In this document: positions 1 to 5,175 of the stretch, piece by piece
Position numbering within the stretch: position 1 is the stretch's first letter
Layout of the letters: each line of letters opens with the position of its first letter
Source of the DNA: DATJPR01 sp035506295
GTDB taxonomy: Bacteria > Bacteroidota > Ignavibacteria > UBA10030 > UBA6906
Assembly: GCA_035506295.1 (NCBI GenBank)
Contig: DATJPR010000294.1
Span: 1 to 5,921 of the forward strand
DNA: 5,921 nucleotides
Reading direction: 5' to 3'
The notes under the pieces: model-generated
The model's input: only the letters and a program-made list of their open reading frames with translations
Told to the model about the DNA's origin: nothing
Databases searched by the model: none
Program-made: the position numbers and the translations under genes

Positions 1-4
1 GATC

Positions 5-1630
5 TTGCGCAACAAACATGAACATGTGGATTGGAACACGTTCTGCACTGTCGTCGCGAATCTCCGGGCATTTTTCACCGATGAAGAGTTTGTTGAATTG
101 GCACGTGAATCGACCGCCACCGGTCTCTTACTGGGTGGCAACACGCTGATCGGCAGACTCTTGTATAACTGTTCGGACCTCTACTGGTGGATGAACACCA
201 CTACGAAGGGACCGGGGTCTCAACTGTTCGCTTGTGTTACACCGTCCACGGAAAAGGTCGGCGACCATCACCTGCGGGTCACTCTTTCGCTCGCTCCCGA
301 CCATCGCTATTGCCGAGAGTTCTTCTTGCTCTCCAAGGGAGGTCTGGAGGCTACTCCCACCATCATCGGCCTGCCACCAGCCAGAGTTGAGATGCGTGAG
401 ATTGCCGATGGAGCCGTTTACGAAGTGTTTTATCCAAGGGGAGGCGGAACTCTCTCCTGGCTCCGGAGGGGGGCAACGTGGCCATTTTCTGCGCGCGCCA
501 TCGCGCGTGAGCTCAAGCAGGCAAACGAAGTCCTTCTGGAGCGATACAAAGCGTTGGAGGAGGCCCAAAGGGAGATTCAGCATCAGGCTCTGCAACTTCA
601 GACGGCCTTCAGCATCAGTGAGGTCATCCGCAAGAATCTGGATCTTGATGCAACGATGGCGGCGGTTGGGCAATCGCTCATCGATGTCGCACACTTTGTC
701 GCCGCGGAGGTGATCGTCTTCACACCACAGGGGAGGGAGGGTCGGAACCGGTCTGTAGTGCAAGGTGCCATCCCTTCCGCTGCGAGAAGGCTGAACCAGC
801 CCCTTGAGGCGAGAGGCACACCCGTTGGAAGCATTTTCGTCTGGCTCCAACCCGAGGCCGACGCTCGTGCCTCGGAAGAACTCCTGCATCAGGTTGCTCC
901 GACCATCGCGATGGAGATCAACGACGCAGTCTCCTATACGCTCCTCTCTGAATACCGCACGAGGGAGAGCCTGATGCAGCATGAGTTCTCGCGACGACAG
1001 ATGGAGTCGCAGGAGGGGGAGCGAAAACGATTGGCTGGCGAGCTCCATGACGGCTTGGCGCAAGACCTCCTCGTGGCGAGCAATCGGCTTCAACAGTTTC
1101 TCGAGGAAGGAGAAGATCCTCACTACGATCTGCGACAAGTGGCGTCGCTCCTCCAAGGCTCGATCGAAAGCGTGAGAGAAATCTCGGCGAACCTTCACCC
1201 CCATCACCTCGACCGGTTGGGGTTCGTTCCTGCAATCGAAGCGATGATGGACAAGCTTCGTCGGACGTCAGCCCTCGAGATTGAAGGGTCGTTCGAAGCG
1301 CTTGACGGTGATCTCCCGAAGGAGACCGAACTCCATCTCTACCGTATTCTTCAAGAGGGTCTGACCAACATCGTTCGCCACGCATCGGCCAGCCGCGTAA
1401 GACTCTCTGTGAAAAAGAATTTCGGGGTTGTTGAAGTTTTCCTGGTGGATGATGGGAAGGGATTCGACGTTTCGGATCCATATGGCGGTAAGATTGGAGC
1501 GGGAGCGCGCCATGGGTTTGGACTGGCAAGTATGGCCGAACGTGCCCGGATATTCGGGGGCGTTGTCAAGATCGAATCATCGCCGGGCATGGGCACTACG
1601 GTGCACGTGATTGTTCCGTGCAAGGACTGA
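5..1630 (+). CDS. Soluble sensor histidine kinase, NarX/DegS (HisKA_3) type, with GAF-like domain
   Basis: This is a two-component sensor kinase that autophosphorylates on His and passes phosphate to a partner regulator. Residues 8-145 form a sensory region I cannot name. It contains the pattern FFLLSKGG..ATPTIIGLPPARVEM..AVYEVFYP, which I recall as a recurring N-terminal module of GGDEF and kinase proteins. Residues 163-200 look like a coiled coil and 200-315 look like a GAF domain. The HisKA_3 H-box is ERKRLAGELHDGLAQDLL, with phospho-acceptor H348. D349 and Q353 match the DxxxQ phosphatase motif of NarX-like kinases. The ATPase domain shows the N-box (EGLTNIVRHA, N455), DDGKGF (482-487), GFGLASM (504-510) and GMGTT (528-532). 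No transmembrane segment is visible, so the protein is probably cytoplasmic. The start is uncertain: TTG at 5 is the first in-frame start in the window, and the frame stays open to the left edge, so a few N-terminal codons may be missing. The gene is followed after 6 bp by its likely partner regulator. Confidence 0.93.
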   Translation: MRNKHEHVDWNTFCTVVANLRAFFTDEEFVELARESTATGLLLGGNTLIGRLLYNCSDLYWWMNTTTKGPGSQLFACVTPSTEKVGDHHLRVTLSLAPDHRYCREFFLLSKGGLEATPTIIGLPPARVEMREIADGAVYEVFYPRGGGTLSWLRRGATWPFSARAIARELKQANEVLLERYKALEEAQREIQHQALQLQTAFSISEVIRKNLDLDATMAAVGQSLIDVAHFVAAEVIVFTPQGREGRNRSVVQGAIPSAARRLNQPLEARGTPVGSIFVWLQPEADARASEELLHQVAPTIAMEINDAVSYTLLSEYRTRESLMQHEFSRRQMESQEGERKRLAGELHDGLAQDLLVASNRLQQFLEEGEDPHYDLRQVASLLQGSIESVREISANLHPHHLDRLGFVPAIEAMMDKLRRTSALEIEGSFEALDGDLPKETELHLYRILQEGLTNIVRHASASRVRLSVKKNFGVVEVFLVDDGKGFDVSDPYGGKIGAGARHGFGLASMAERARIFGGVVKIESSPGMGTTVHVIVPCKD

Positions 1631-1636
1631 AGGACC

Positions 1637-2311
1637 GTGAACGCCACGACGCGAATCATCATCGCCGACGACCACCCGATATTCCGGGATGGTCTCGTGA
1701 GGACCATCGAGCGAGAGCCGATGATATCGCTTGTCGGTCAGGCTGGGGACGGAGCCGAGGCGCTGCGCCTTGTGACGGAGATGCGTCCGGACATCGCGGT
1801 TCTCGACGTCTCGATGCCGGTGCTGGACGGCCTGGAGGTCGCTCGATCAGTCCACGAGCTGGCGCTGCCGACGGAGCTGGTTTTCCTCACGATGTACAAG
1901 GACGAGAAGTACTTCAACCGGGCCCTGGATCTTGGTGTACGGGGGTATCTGATCAAGGATAGCGTCTCGTCCGAACTGCTGGCGTGTCTCAGGGCGGTGG
2001 CCGGGGGGCAGTATTACATCAGTCCCGTAATTTCCCACCTCCTCGTCGAGAGGAGCAAGAAGGCAGAAACCCTGGCCGGCGCAACGCCCACCTTGGAACG
2101 GCTGACGCCCGCAGAGCGCCTGATCCTCGGCTTTGTGGCCGAGAATTGCACCAGCAAAGAGATTGCCGGGAAGTTGTTCGTCAGTGAGCGCACGGTGGAG
2201 AACCATCGGATGCATATCATTCAAAAGTTGGGACTTCGTGGTCACAACAAATTGTTGCAGTTCGCCCTCGAGAATAAATCGGCCCTGAGTACTTCCACTC
2301 ATGTGAAATGA
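1637..2311 (+). CDS. NarL/FixJ-family response regulator (receiver plus LuxR-type HTH)
   Basis: This is a DNA-binding response regulator of 224 aa, the usual length for the family. The receiver occupies about residues 5-122, with acidic pair D11/D12 (ADDHP), phospho-acceptor D57 (VLDVSMP), T85 (FLTMYKDE) and K107 (YLIKDS). The LuxR-type output domain begins at LTPAER (156-161), and its helix-turn-helix is NCTSKEIAGKLFVSERTVENH (about 170-190). The start is GTG at 1637. No ATG lies nearby, and the receiver begins within seven residues. Two AAGGA motifs precede it, one at 1622-1626 (10 nt away) and one at 1630-1634 (2 nt away). The upstream one has the more plausible spacing and lies inside the end of the kinase gene, suggesting translational coupling. 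A NarL-type regulator directly after a HisKA_3 kinase is the standard cognate arrangement. Its target genes cannot be read from sequence. Confidence 0.95.
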   Translation: MNATTRIIIADDHPIFRDGLVRTIEREPMISLVGQAGDGAEALRLVTEMRPDIAVLDVSMPVLDGLEVARSVHELALPTELVFLTMYKDEKYFNRALDLGVRGYLIKDSVSSELLACLRAVAGGQYYISPVISHLLVERSKKAETLAGATPTLERLTPAERLILGFVAENCTSKEIAGKLFVSERTVENHRMHIIQKLGLRGHNKLLQFALENKSALSTSTHVK

Positions 2312-2342
2312 GTACTTCCCGTCGACAAAGTTGAGTAGTTCG
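2286..2342 (+). repeat. Three 11-mer direct repeats at exact 23-bp spacing
   Basis: TGAGTACTTCC occurs at 2286-2296 and identically at 2309-2319. A diverged third copy, TGAGTAGTTCG, lies at 2332-2342. The start-to-start distance is 23 bp both times, while the 12-bp stretches between copies are not conserved. The first copy is in the last codons of the regulator gene and the second spans its stop codon. A small inverted repeat, ACTCAT (2297-2302) with ATGAGT (2308-2313), also covers the stop. Direct repeats about two helical turns apart on one DNA face resemble operator sites. The obvious candidate target is the stand-alone receiver gene starting at 2418. The repeats are seen directly; the operator role is inferred. 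Confidence 0.6.
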
Positions 2343-2417
2343 TTTCATTGAAGAGCCTCCGAACCCGCCGTACCTTCTCACCAGCACCCGACAGCTTTCA
2401 CATTCCCAGCCGGATAT

Positions 2418-2807
2418 ATGATTTTTCTGATCGTCGACGATAATCCGAAGATACGGGCTACGGTAAAACAGTTTCTTGCCTCGAGGATCCCCGGCCATCA
2501 CATAGTCTACGAGGCGTCCGACGGCAGGGAAGCGATCGGTATATTCGAGGAGAGACGTCCGGACTGGGTCTTCATGGACATCAAGATGGAGCCGGTCGAT
2601 GGACTGACGGGGACCAGGAACATTATCGCCGCACACCCTGACGCGAAGATCGTCATCCTGACCAATTATGATGATCCGCAATTTCGGCGGGCTGCAAGAG
2701 AAGCGGGTGCGACAGCGTTTGTGGCGAAGGGGCGACTTGAGCGTATTCTCCAGGTTCTTGCGGAAGTCGCAGCATTCCATTGGAACGGGGCTTCACAAAC
2801 GTCCTGA
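2418..2807 (+). CDS. Stand-alone CheY-like receiver domain protein
   Basis: The 129-residue protein consists of a receiver domain and nothing else. Key residues are D7/D8 (IVDDNP), phospho-acceptor D54 (VFMDIKM), T82 (VILTNYDD) and K104 (FVAKGRL), so phosphorylation chemistry should be intact. The fold runs from residue 2 to about 118, leaving only a short tail (HWNGASQTS) and no HTH or enzymatic output domain. ATG at 2418 is immediately before the first beta strand and so is well supported by the domain boundary. No good Shine-Dalgarno sequence precedes it, which is common in Bacteroidota-like genomes. It lies 106 bp after the NarL-type regulator on the same strand, so it could be cotranscribed or have its own promoter near the 23-bp-spaced repeats. 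Possible roles are phosphate sink, phosphorelay intermediate or protein-protein switch. The sequence alone does not choose between them. Confidence 0.9.
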   Translation: MIFLIVDDNPKIRATVKQFLASRIPGHHIVYEASDGREAIGIFEERRPDWVFMDIKMEPVDGLTGTRNIIAAHPDAKIVILTNYDDPQFRRAAREAGATAFVAKGRLERILQVLAEVAAFHWNGASQTS

Positions 2808-3002
2808 TGGACATTCATGAAGCAGCCGTGAAGGAACTACATCTCCTCTTTTGAGTTTTCTGACCGACGCAGTGACGTAGATCTTGTCGTGTTAGCCTGC
2901 CGGCGTCCAATCGATTCACGGGACGGTTGAATCGTTTTCGCATTGCCAGAACCACCCGAATCCCCGTCCGCCTGATCAAGCGTAATTCCAGGGAAGGCAG
3001 TC
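2808..3002. other. Non-coding gap after the receiver gene
   Basis: I see no convincing gene on either strand. Frames leading into the downstream sorting-domain fragment are broken; for example, TGA at 2973 lies in the frame that carries FNPTT. The only structure noticed is the inverted repeat at 2912-2934. The stretch probably includes decayed sequence of the gene whose 3' end survives at 3003-3238. Confidence 0.5.
2912..2938 (+). terminator. Possible weak terminator hairpin
   Basis: CGATTCA (2912-2918) and TGAATCG (2928-2934) form a 7-bp perfect stem around a 9-nt loop and are followed directly by TTTT (2935-2938). The geometry fits a weak rho-independent terminator about 105 bp downstream of the receiver gene stop. 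The stem is short and only moderately GC-rich, and the T run is brief, so the call is tentative. Confidence 0.3.
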
Positions 3003-3238
3003 GGGCGGGCGTTCAATCCGACGACAGTGATCAGTGGCAGCGGCCGGCCGCCAGCCACGTGCGAATTGCGGTCTACGATATTCTTGGCGGGGAAGTGGCG
3101 GTCCTGATGGATGAAAAGAAGGAAGCTGGGAGGTATGAGGTGACGTGGGATGCGGGCGGATTCGCACGTGGTGTGTACACTTGCCGGATGACGGCGGGCA
3201 TCTTCGTCGACTGCAAGAAGATGGCTTTGACAAAGTAG
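3003..3238 (+). pseudogene. Frameshifted T9SS C-terminal sorting domain remnant
   Basis: The 3' end of a former T9SS cargo gene. One frame gives AFNPTTVIS (3009-3035), the degenerate remains of the YPNPFNPTT motif. After two odd bases (3036-3037) homology continues in another frame as PAASHVRIAVYDILGGEVAVL, then AGRYEVTWDAGG, GVYTCRMTAG and KKMALTK, ending at TAG 3236-3238. Adding one base near 3036 would restore a family-typical NPTTVIS-x-Q-x-PAASHVRI register, so a single-base deletion is the simplest explanation. Upstream, the FNPTT frame meets TGA at 2973 and no cargo domain can be recognised. An open frame from TTG 2927 covers the second half, but its first 40 or so residues look non-coding. 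A sequencing error could explain the frameshift but not the missing body of the gene. Confidence 0.75.
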
Positions 3239-3337
3239 AAAGTCTGGGCTCCTTTGCCCGGTACGGGGGAGCGTTTCGTTCAGACATAGAATCTCGTGTT
3301 GTTGAGGCAGAGTCTGCATTTGAGACCGACAAGTGAA

Positions 3338-3371
3338 GGAGGAACAGCGATTGACCACCTCGTTGAGGAGG
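3338..3371 (+). promoter_or_regulatory. Duplicated Shine-Dalgarno region before the propeller gene
   Basis: GGAGGAACA occurs twice, at 3338-3346 and 3367-3375. The second copy, as GAGGAGG at 3365-3371, sits 7 nt before ATG 3379 and sets that start. CCTC at 3358-3361 can pair either with GAGG in the first copy (3339-3342) or, across a 3-nt loop, with GAGG in the second (3365-3368). The second copy is clearly a ribosome binding site; any regulatory pairing is inference. Confidence 0.6.
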
Positions 3372-3378
3372 AACAAAT

Positions 3379-4701
3379 ATGAGAATCATTTGCAGATTTC
3401 TTCTACTAGTCCTACTGGGTTCGAGCGGCATGGATGTACTGCACAGTCAGTGGGCGCAAACGAATGGGCCGTATGGTGGACCCATCTCTTCTCTTGCCGT
3501 AAGCGGTACCAGTCTCTTTGCCGGGACATTCAACGAGGGCGTCTTTCGTTCAAGTGACGAGGGCACCAGTTGGGCTCCGGTCAACTCCGGCTTGAGTTGC
3601 CTCAAGATTGGGCCACTTGTCGCCGCGGGGGCATATCTTTTCGCTGCGACATCGGACTGCGGCGTCTATCGGTCCTCTGACATGGGCCTTAGCTGGAGGG
3701 AGGCGGGCTTGCAGGGAACGTATATCATTGATCTTACGGTGAGTGATAGCAATCTCATTGCCGGAACTCAGAGCGGCATCTATTTATCCGCTGACCTCGG
3801 CACAAACTGGGTTCCGGCCAACAACGGGCTGCCAAAGTGGCTCTACGATACAACATCCTACGCTGTGATTAGCGCTGTTATCTCTCGGGGACGGAAGCTC
3901 TATGCTGGGACAGGCGTGGGGGAGATTCTTGTTTCCACCAATAACGGTCTGTGCTGGTCTCGGGTCTCCACAGATTCAATTCCACCGGCTTGCTTTCGGA
4001 TCTCCTCATTCGCCGTCTCGGGCACGAATCTTTTTGCTGGGCTAGATATGAATATGCGGCCCTGGGCAATCATCTTGCGATCTGTAGACAACGGCACGAC
4101 ATGGACTTGCCCGAACAAGCTGGTGATCACTGACTCGGGCTGGACTCTTCCAGGCTCCGCGTTCCTTCCCACAATCCATGCTCTTGAAGCCATTGGGACG
4201 AATGTCTTTGCCGCGACTGATGGCGGCGTCTACCTCTCCACCAACAACGGCACAAGTTGGACTCCAATCAATGAGGGCTTGCCAAAGCCCACATACGATT
4301 CGACGCAACCCATCCCAGTCTGGTGCCTTGCGATAGGCGCAACGGACTTGTTCGCCGGCACCTATGACGGCGGTGTGTGCAAGAGGCCATTAGCGCAGAT
4401 GATTACGTCGGCCCAGCCATTGGCGACGGTTTCACCCCAGGGATTCTGCCTTGAACAAAACTACCCCAACCCGTTCAATCCGAAAACAGGGATCAGGGTC
4501 CAGGGGTCAGGGAACAGGGACATGCGGCTTGTAGTGTATGATCTTCTGGGGAGAGAAGTCGCTGTCTTGGCGAACGGCAAATATCCGGCTGGAGAACACA
4601 CGTTTACCTTCGATGGAACGAACCTGGCAAGTGGTGTTTACATGTATCGCCTGACAGCCGGGGCGTTCTCCGCGGTTCGGAGGATGCTCTTGGTTCGTTG
4701 A
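3379..4701 (+). CDS. Secreted seven-repeat Asp-box beta-propeller protein with T9SS sorting domain
   Basis: The 440-aa protein begins with a signal peptide (MRIICRFLLLVLLGSSG, cleavage probably near LHSQ, residues 21-24). About residues 25-337 hold seven repeats of the form LAVSGTSLFAGT..GVFRSSDEGTSW. Six carry an Asp box: SSDEGTSW (58-65), SSDMGLSW (99-106), SADLGTNW (137-144), STNNGLCW (186-193), SVDNGTTW (235-242) and STNNGTSW (287-294). The seventh repeat (315-338) stops before its Asp box. The N-terminal QWAQTNGPYGG could supply the missing last strand, the usual way a propeller closes. Residues 358-440 are a complete T9SS sorting domain: LEQNYPNPFNP, VVYDLLGREVAVL, AGEHTFTFDG, ASGVYMYRLTAG and a C-terminal RRMLLVR. 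The product should cross the inner membrane by Sec and the outer membrane by T9SS, ending on the surface or outside. Propellers of this kind bind or hydrolyse glycans or simply scaffold; no catalytic set is evident. Residues 370-381 are encoded by a 7-bp tandem repeat. ATG 3379 has a strong ribosome binding site. Confidence 0.93.
   Translation: MRIICRFLLLVLLGSSGMDVLHSQWAQTNGPYGGPISSLAVSGTSLFAGTFNEGVFRSSDEGTSWAPVNSGLSCLKIGPLVAAGAYLFAATSDCGVYRSSDMGLSWREAGLQGTYIIDLTVSDSNLIAGTQSGIYLSADLGTNWVPANNGLPKWLYDTTSYAVISAVISRGRKLYAGTGVGEILVSTNNGLCWSRVSTDSIPPACFRISSFAVSGTNLFAGLDMNMRPWAIILRSVDNGTTWTCPNKLVITDSGWTLPGSAFLPTIHALEAIGTNVFAATDGGVYLSTNNGTSWTPINEGLPKPTYDSTQPIPVWCLAIGATDLFAGTYDGGVCKRPLAQMITSAQPLATVSPQGFCLEQNYPNPFNPKTGIRVQGSGNRDMRLVVYDLLGREVAVLANGKYPAGEHTFTFDGTNLASGVYMYRLTAGAFSAVRRMLLVR
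4487..4521 (+). repeat. Five 7-bp CAGGG tandem repeats inside the sorting domain
   Basis: CAGGGAT, CAGGGTC, CAGGGGT, CAGGGAA and CAGGGAC follow one another without gaps. The core CAGGG is perfect in all five units and the last two bases vary. They encode TGIRVQGSGNRD (residues 370-381), directly after QNYPNPFNPK and before MRLVVYDLLG. Since 7 is not a multiple of 3, gain or loss of one or two units would shift the frame and remove the rest of the sorting domain. Confidence 0.85.
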
Positions 4702-4712
4702 CGGCAGCACGC

Positions 4713-4764
4713 TTTTTCTCCCCTTCTCCGATTCCCCCCCATCTCCCCTTCGGCGGGGCATGGG
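4713..4764 (+). repeat. CT-rich hairpin repeat, copy A
   Basis: A pyrimidine-rich tract (TTTTTCTCCCC and following) leads into CCCATCTCCCC (4738-4748) and GCATGGGC (4758-4765). CCCAT pairs with ATGGG and CCCC with GGGG around a TTCGGC loop, giving a hairpin at 4738-4764. The same 11-mer and 8-mer recur in the same order in copy B at 5005-5061. It begins 12 bp after the propeller gene stop, so it could also terminate transcription, although no T run follows the stem. Confidence 0.6.
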
Positions 4765-4972
4765 CGCAGGGATGCGGACAGTGGACAGTAGGGTACGGCT
4801 TGTGGTGTACGATCTGCTCGGCCGGGAAATTGCCATCCTGGCGGACGGAAGATATCCGGCGGGCAAATACGATTTCACCTTTGATGGCAGCAACGTTTCA
4901 AGCGGAGTGTACTTCTGTAGACTATCGGGCGGGACGAGCCAAATCACTCGCCGAATGATGCTCTTGAAGTGA
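4760..4972 (+). CDS. Orphan T9SS sorting-domain ORF, probably a gene remnant
   Basis: This open frame of 70 codons encodes little more than the second half of a T9SS sorting domain: VRLVVYDLLGREIAIL, AGKYDFTFDG, SSGVYFCRLSGG and a C-terminal RRMMLLK. By hand count it matches 36 of 58 residues with the sorting domain of the propeller gene just upstream. Many codon differences fall at third positions, a sign that it diverged while encoding protein. It lacks a signal peptide, a cargo domain and the YPNPFNP motif, and its ATG at 4760 sits within a repeat hairpin with no Shine-Dalgarno sequence. It is therefore unlikely to be a secreted protein on its own. I read it as the 3' end of a lost or recombined T9SS cargo gene. 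A translated stand-alone tail cannot be excluded. Confidence 0.55.
   Translation: MGAGMRTVDSRVRLVVYDLLGREIAILADGRYPAGKYDFTFDGSNVSSGVYFCRLSGGTSQITRRMMLLK
4776..4789 (+). repeat. Two GGACAGT heptamers in the orphan sorting domain
   Basis: GGACAGT occurs twice in tandem at 4776-4789, just before the codons for VRLVVYDLLG. The place matches that of the CAGGG heptamers in the intact gene, with the same period but a different sequence. Confidence 0.6.
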
Positions 4973-5004
4973 TGGTCGACTGTAAGCTGTTTGCTTGTTT
5001 CAAC

Positions 5005-5061
5005 CTTCTCTCCCGCTCCCCCACTCTCCCCATCTCCCCCTTTGCATGGGCATGTGGGGAG
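5005..5061 (+). repeat. CT-rich hairpin repeat, copy B
   Basis: A CTCCC-rich tract contains CCCATCTCCCC (5029-5039) and GCATGGGC (5044-5051), both shared with copy A at 4713-4764. CTCCCCA (5026-5032) and TGGGGAG (5055-5061) are a 7-bp inverted repeat enclosing them. It lies between the stop of the orphan sorting-domain ORF (4972) and the sorting-domain tail that begins at 5063. Confidence 0.6.
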
Positions 5062-5062
5062 G

Positions 5063-5140
5063 GTGTCGAGCGGCGTCTGTTTCTATCGTCTCACAGCCAG
5101 ATCATACTCTGCCGTTCGTAGAATGATTATGATCGGGTAA
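5063..5140 (+). pseudogene. T9SS sorting-domain tail fragment
   Basis: Twenty-five codons read VSSGVCFYRLTARSYSAVRRMI and then MIG, ending at TAA 5138-5140. This is the terminal part of a T9SS sorting domain; by hand count 14 of 25 residues match the end of the propeller protein, including RLTA and SAVRRM. The preceding in-frame codons (LHGHVGR) come from the CT-rich repeat and show no homology, so the domain is cut off abruptly at about 5062. It cannot be a functional gene. Confidence 0.7.
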
Positions 5141-5147
5141 GCGATCA

Positions 5148-5171
5148 GGTCCTTCAGGGACCGAAAGGAGG
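5148..5171 (+). promoter_or_regulatory. Ribosome binding site of the S41-like gene with an upstream hairpin
   Basis: AAAGGAGG (5164-5171) lies 4 nt before ATG 5176 and is close to an ideal Shine-Dalgarno sequence, which fixes the start. Just upstream, GGTCC (5148-5152) and GGACC (5158-5162) can form a 5-bp stem. It leaves the Shine-Dalgarno exposed and could stabilise the leader. The ribosome binding site is clear; the role of the hairpin is inferred. Confidence 0.6.
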
Positions 5172-5175
5172 ATTT

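Noticed and set aside
128..1207. 359-codon open frame on the minus strand across the kinase gene
   Set aside because: The plus-strand frame carries every kinase motif in order. The minus-strand translation has no recognisable domain and is a shadow of the GC-rich codons opposite.
2286..2342. Three evenly spaced repeats as a small CRISPR array
   Set aside because: Units are only 11 bp with 12-bp spacers, overlap a coding end, and have no cas gene nearby.
3240..3256. GGGC/GCCC hairpin after the frameshifted sorting domain as a terminator
   Set aside because: The stem is only 4 bp with no T run after it.
2837..3376. 179-codon minus-strand open frame over the upstream sorting-domain fragment
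   Set aside because: The translation is low-complexity and domain-free, and it lies opposite clear sorting-domain homology.
3351..3557. Short frame from TTG 3351, preceded by an AAGGAGG
   Set aside because: It overlaps the signal-peptide region of the propeller gene in another frame and its product has no coherent features. The upstream Shine-Dalgarno is better read as a duplicated leader.
4698..4958. 86-codon plus-strand frame overlapping the orphan sorting domain
   Set aside because: It is out of frame with the sorting-domain homology, which explains the same bases better.
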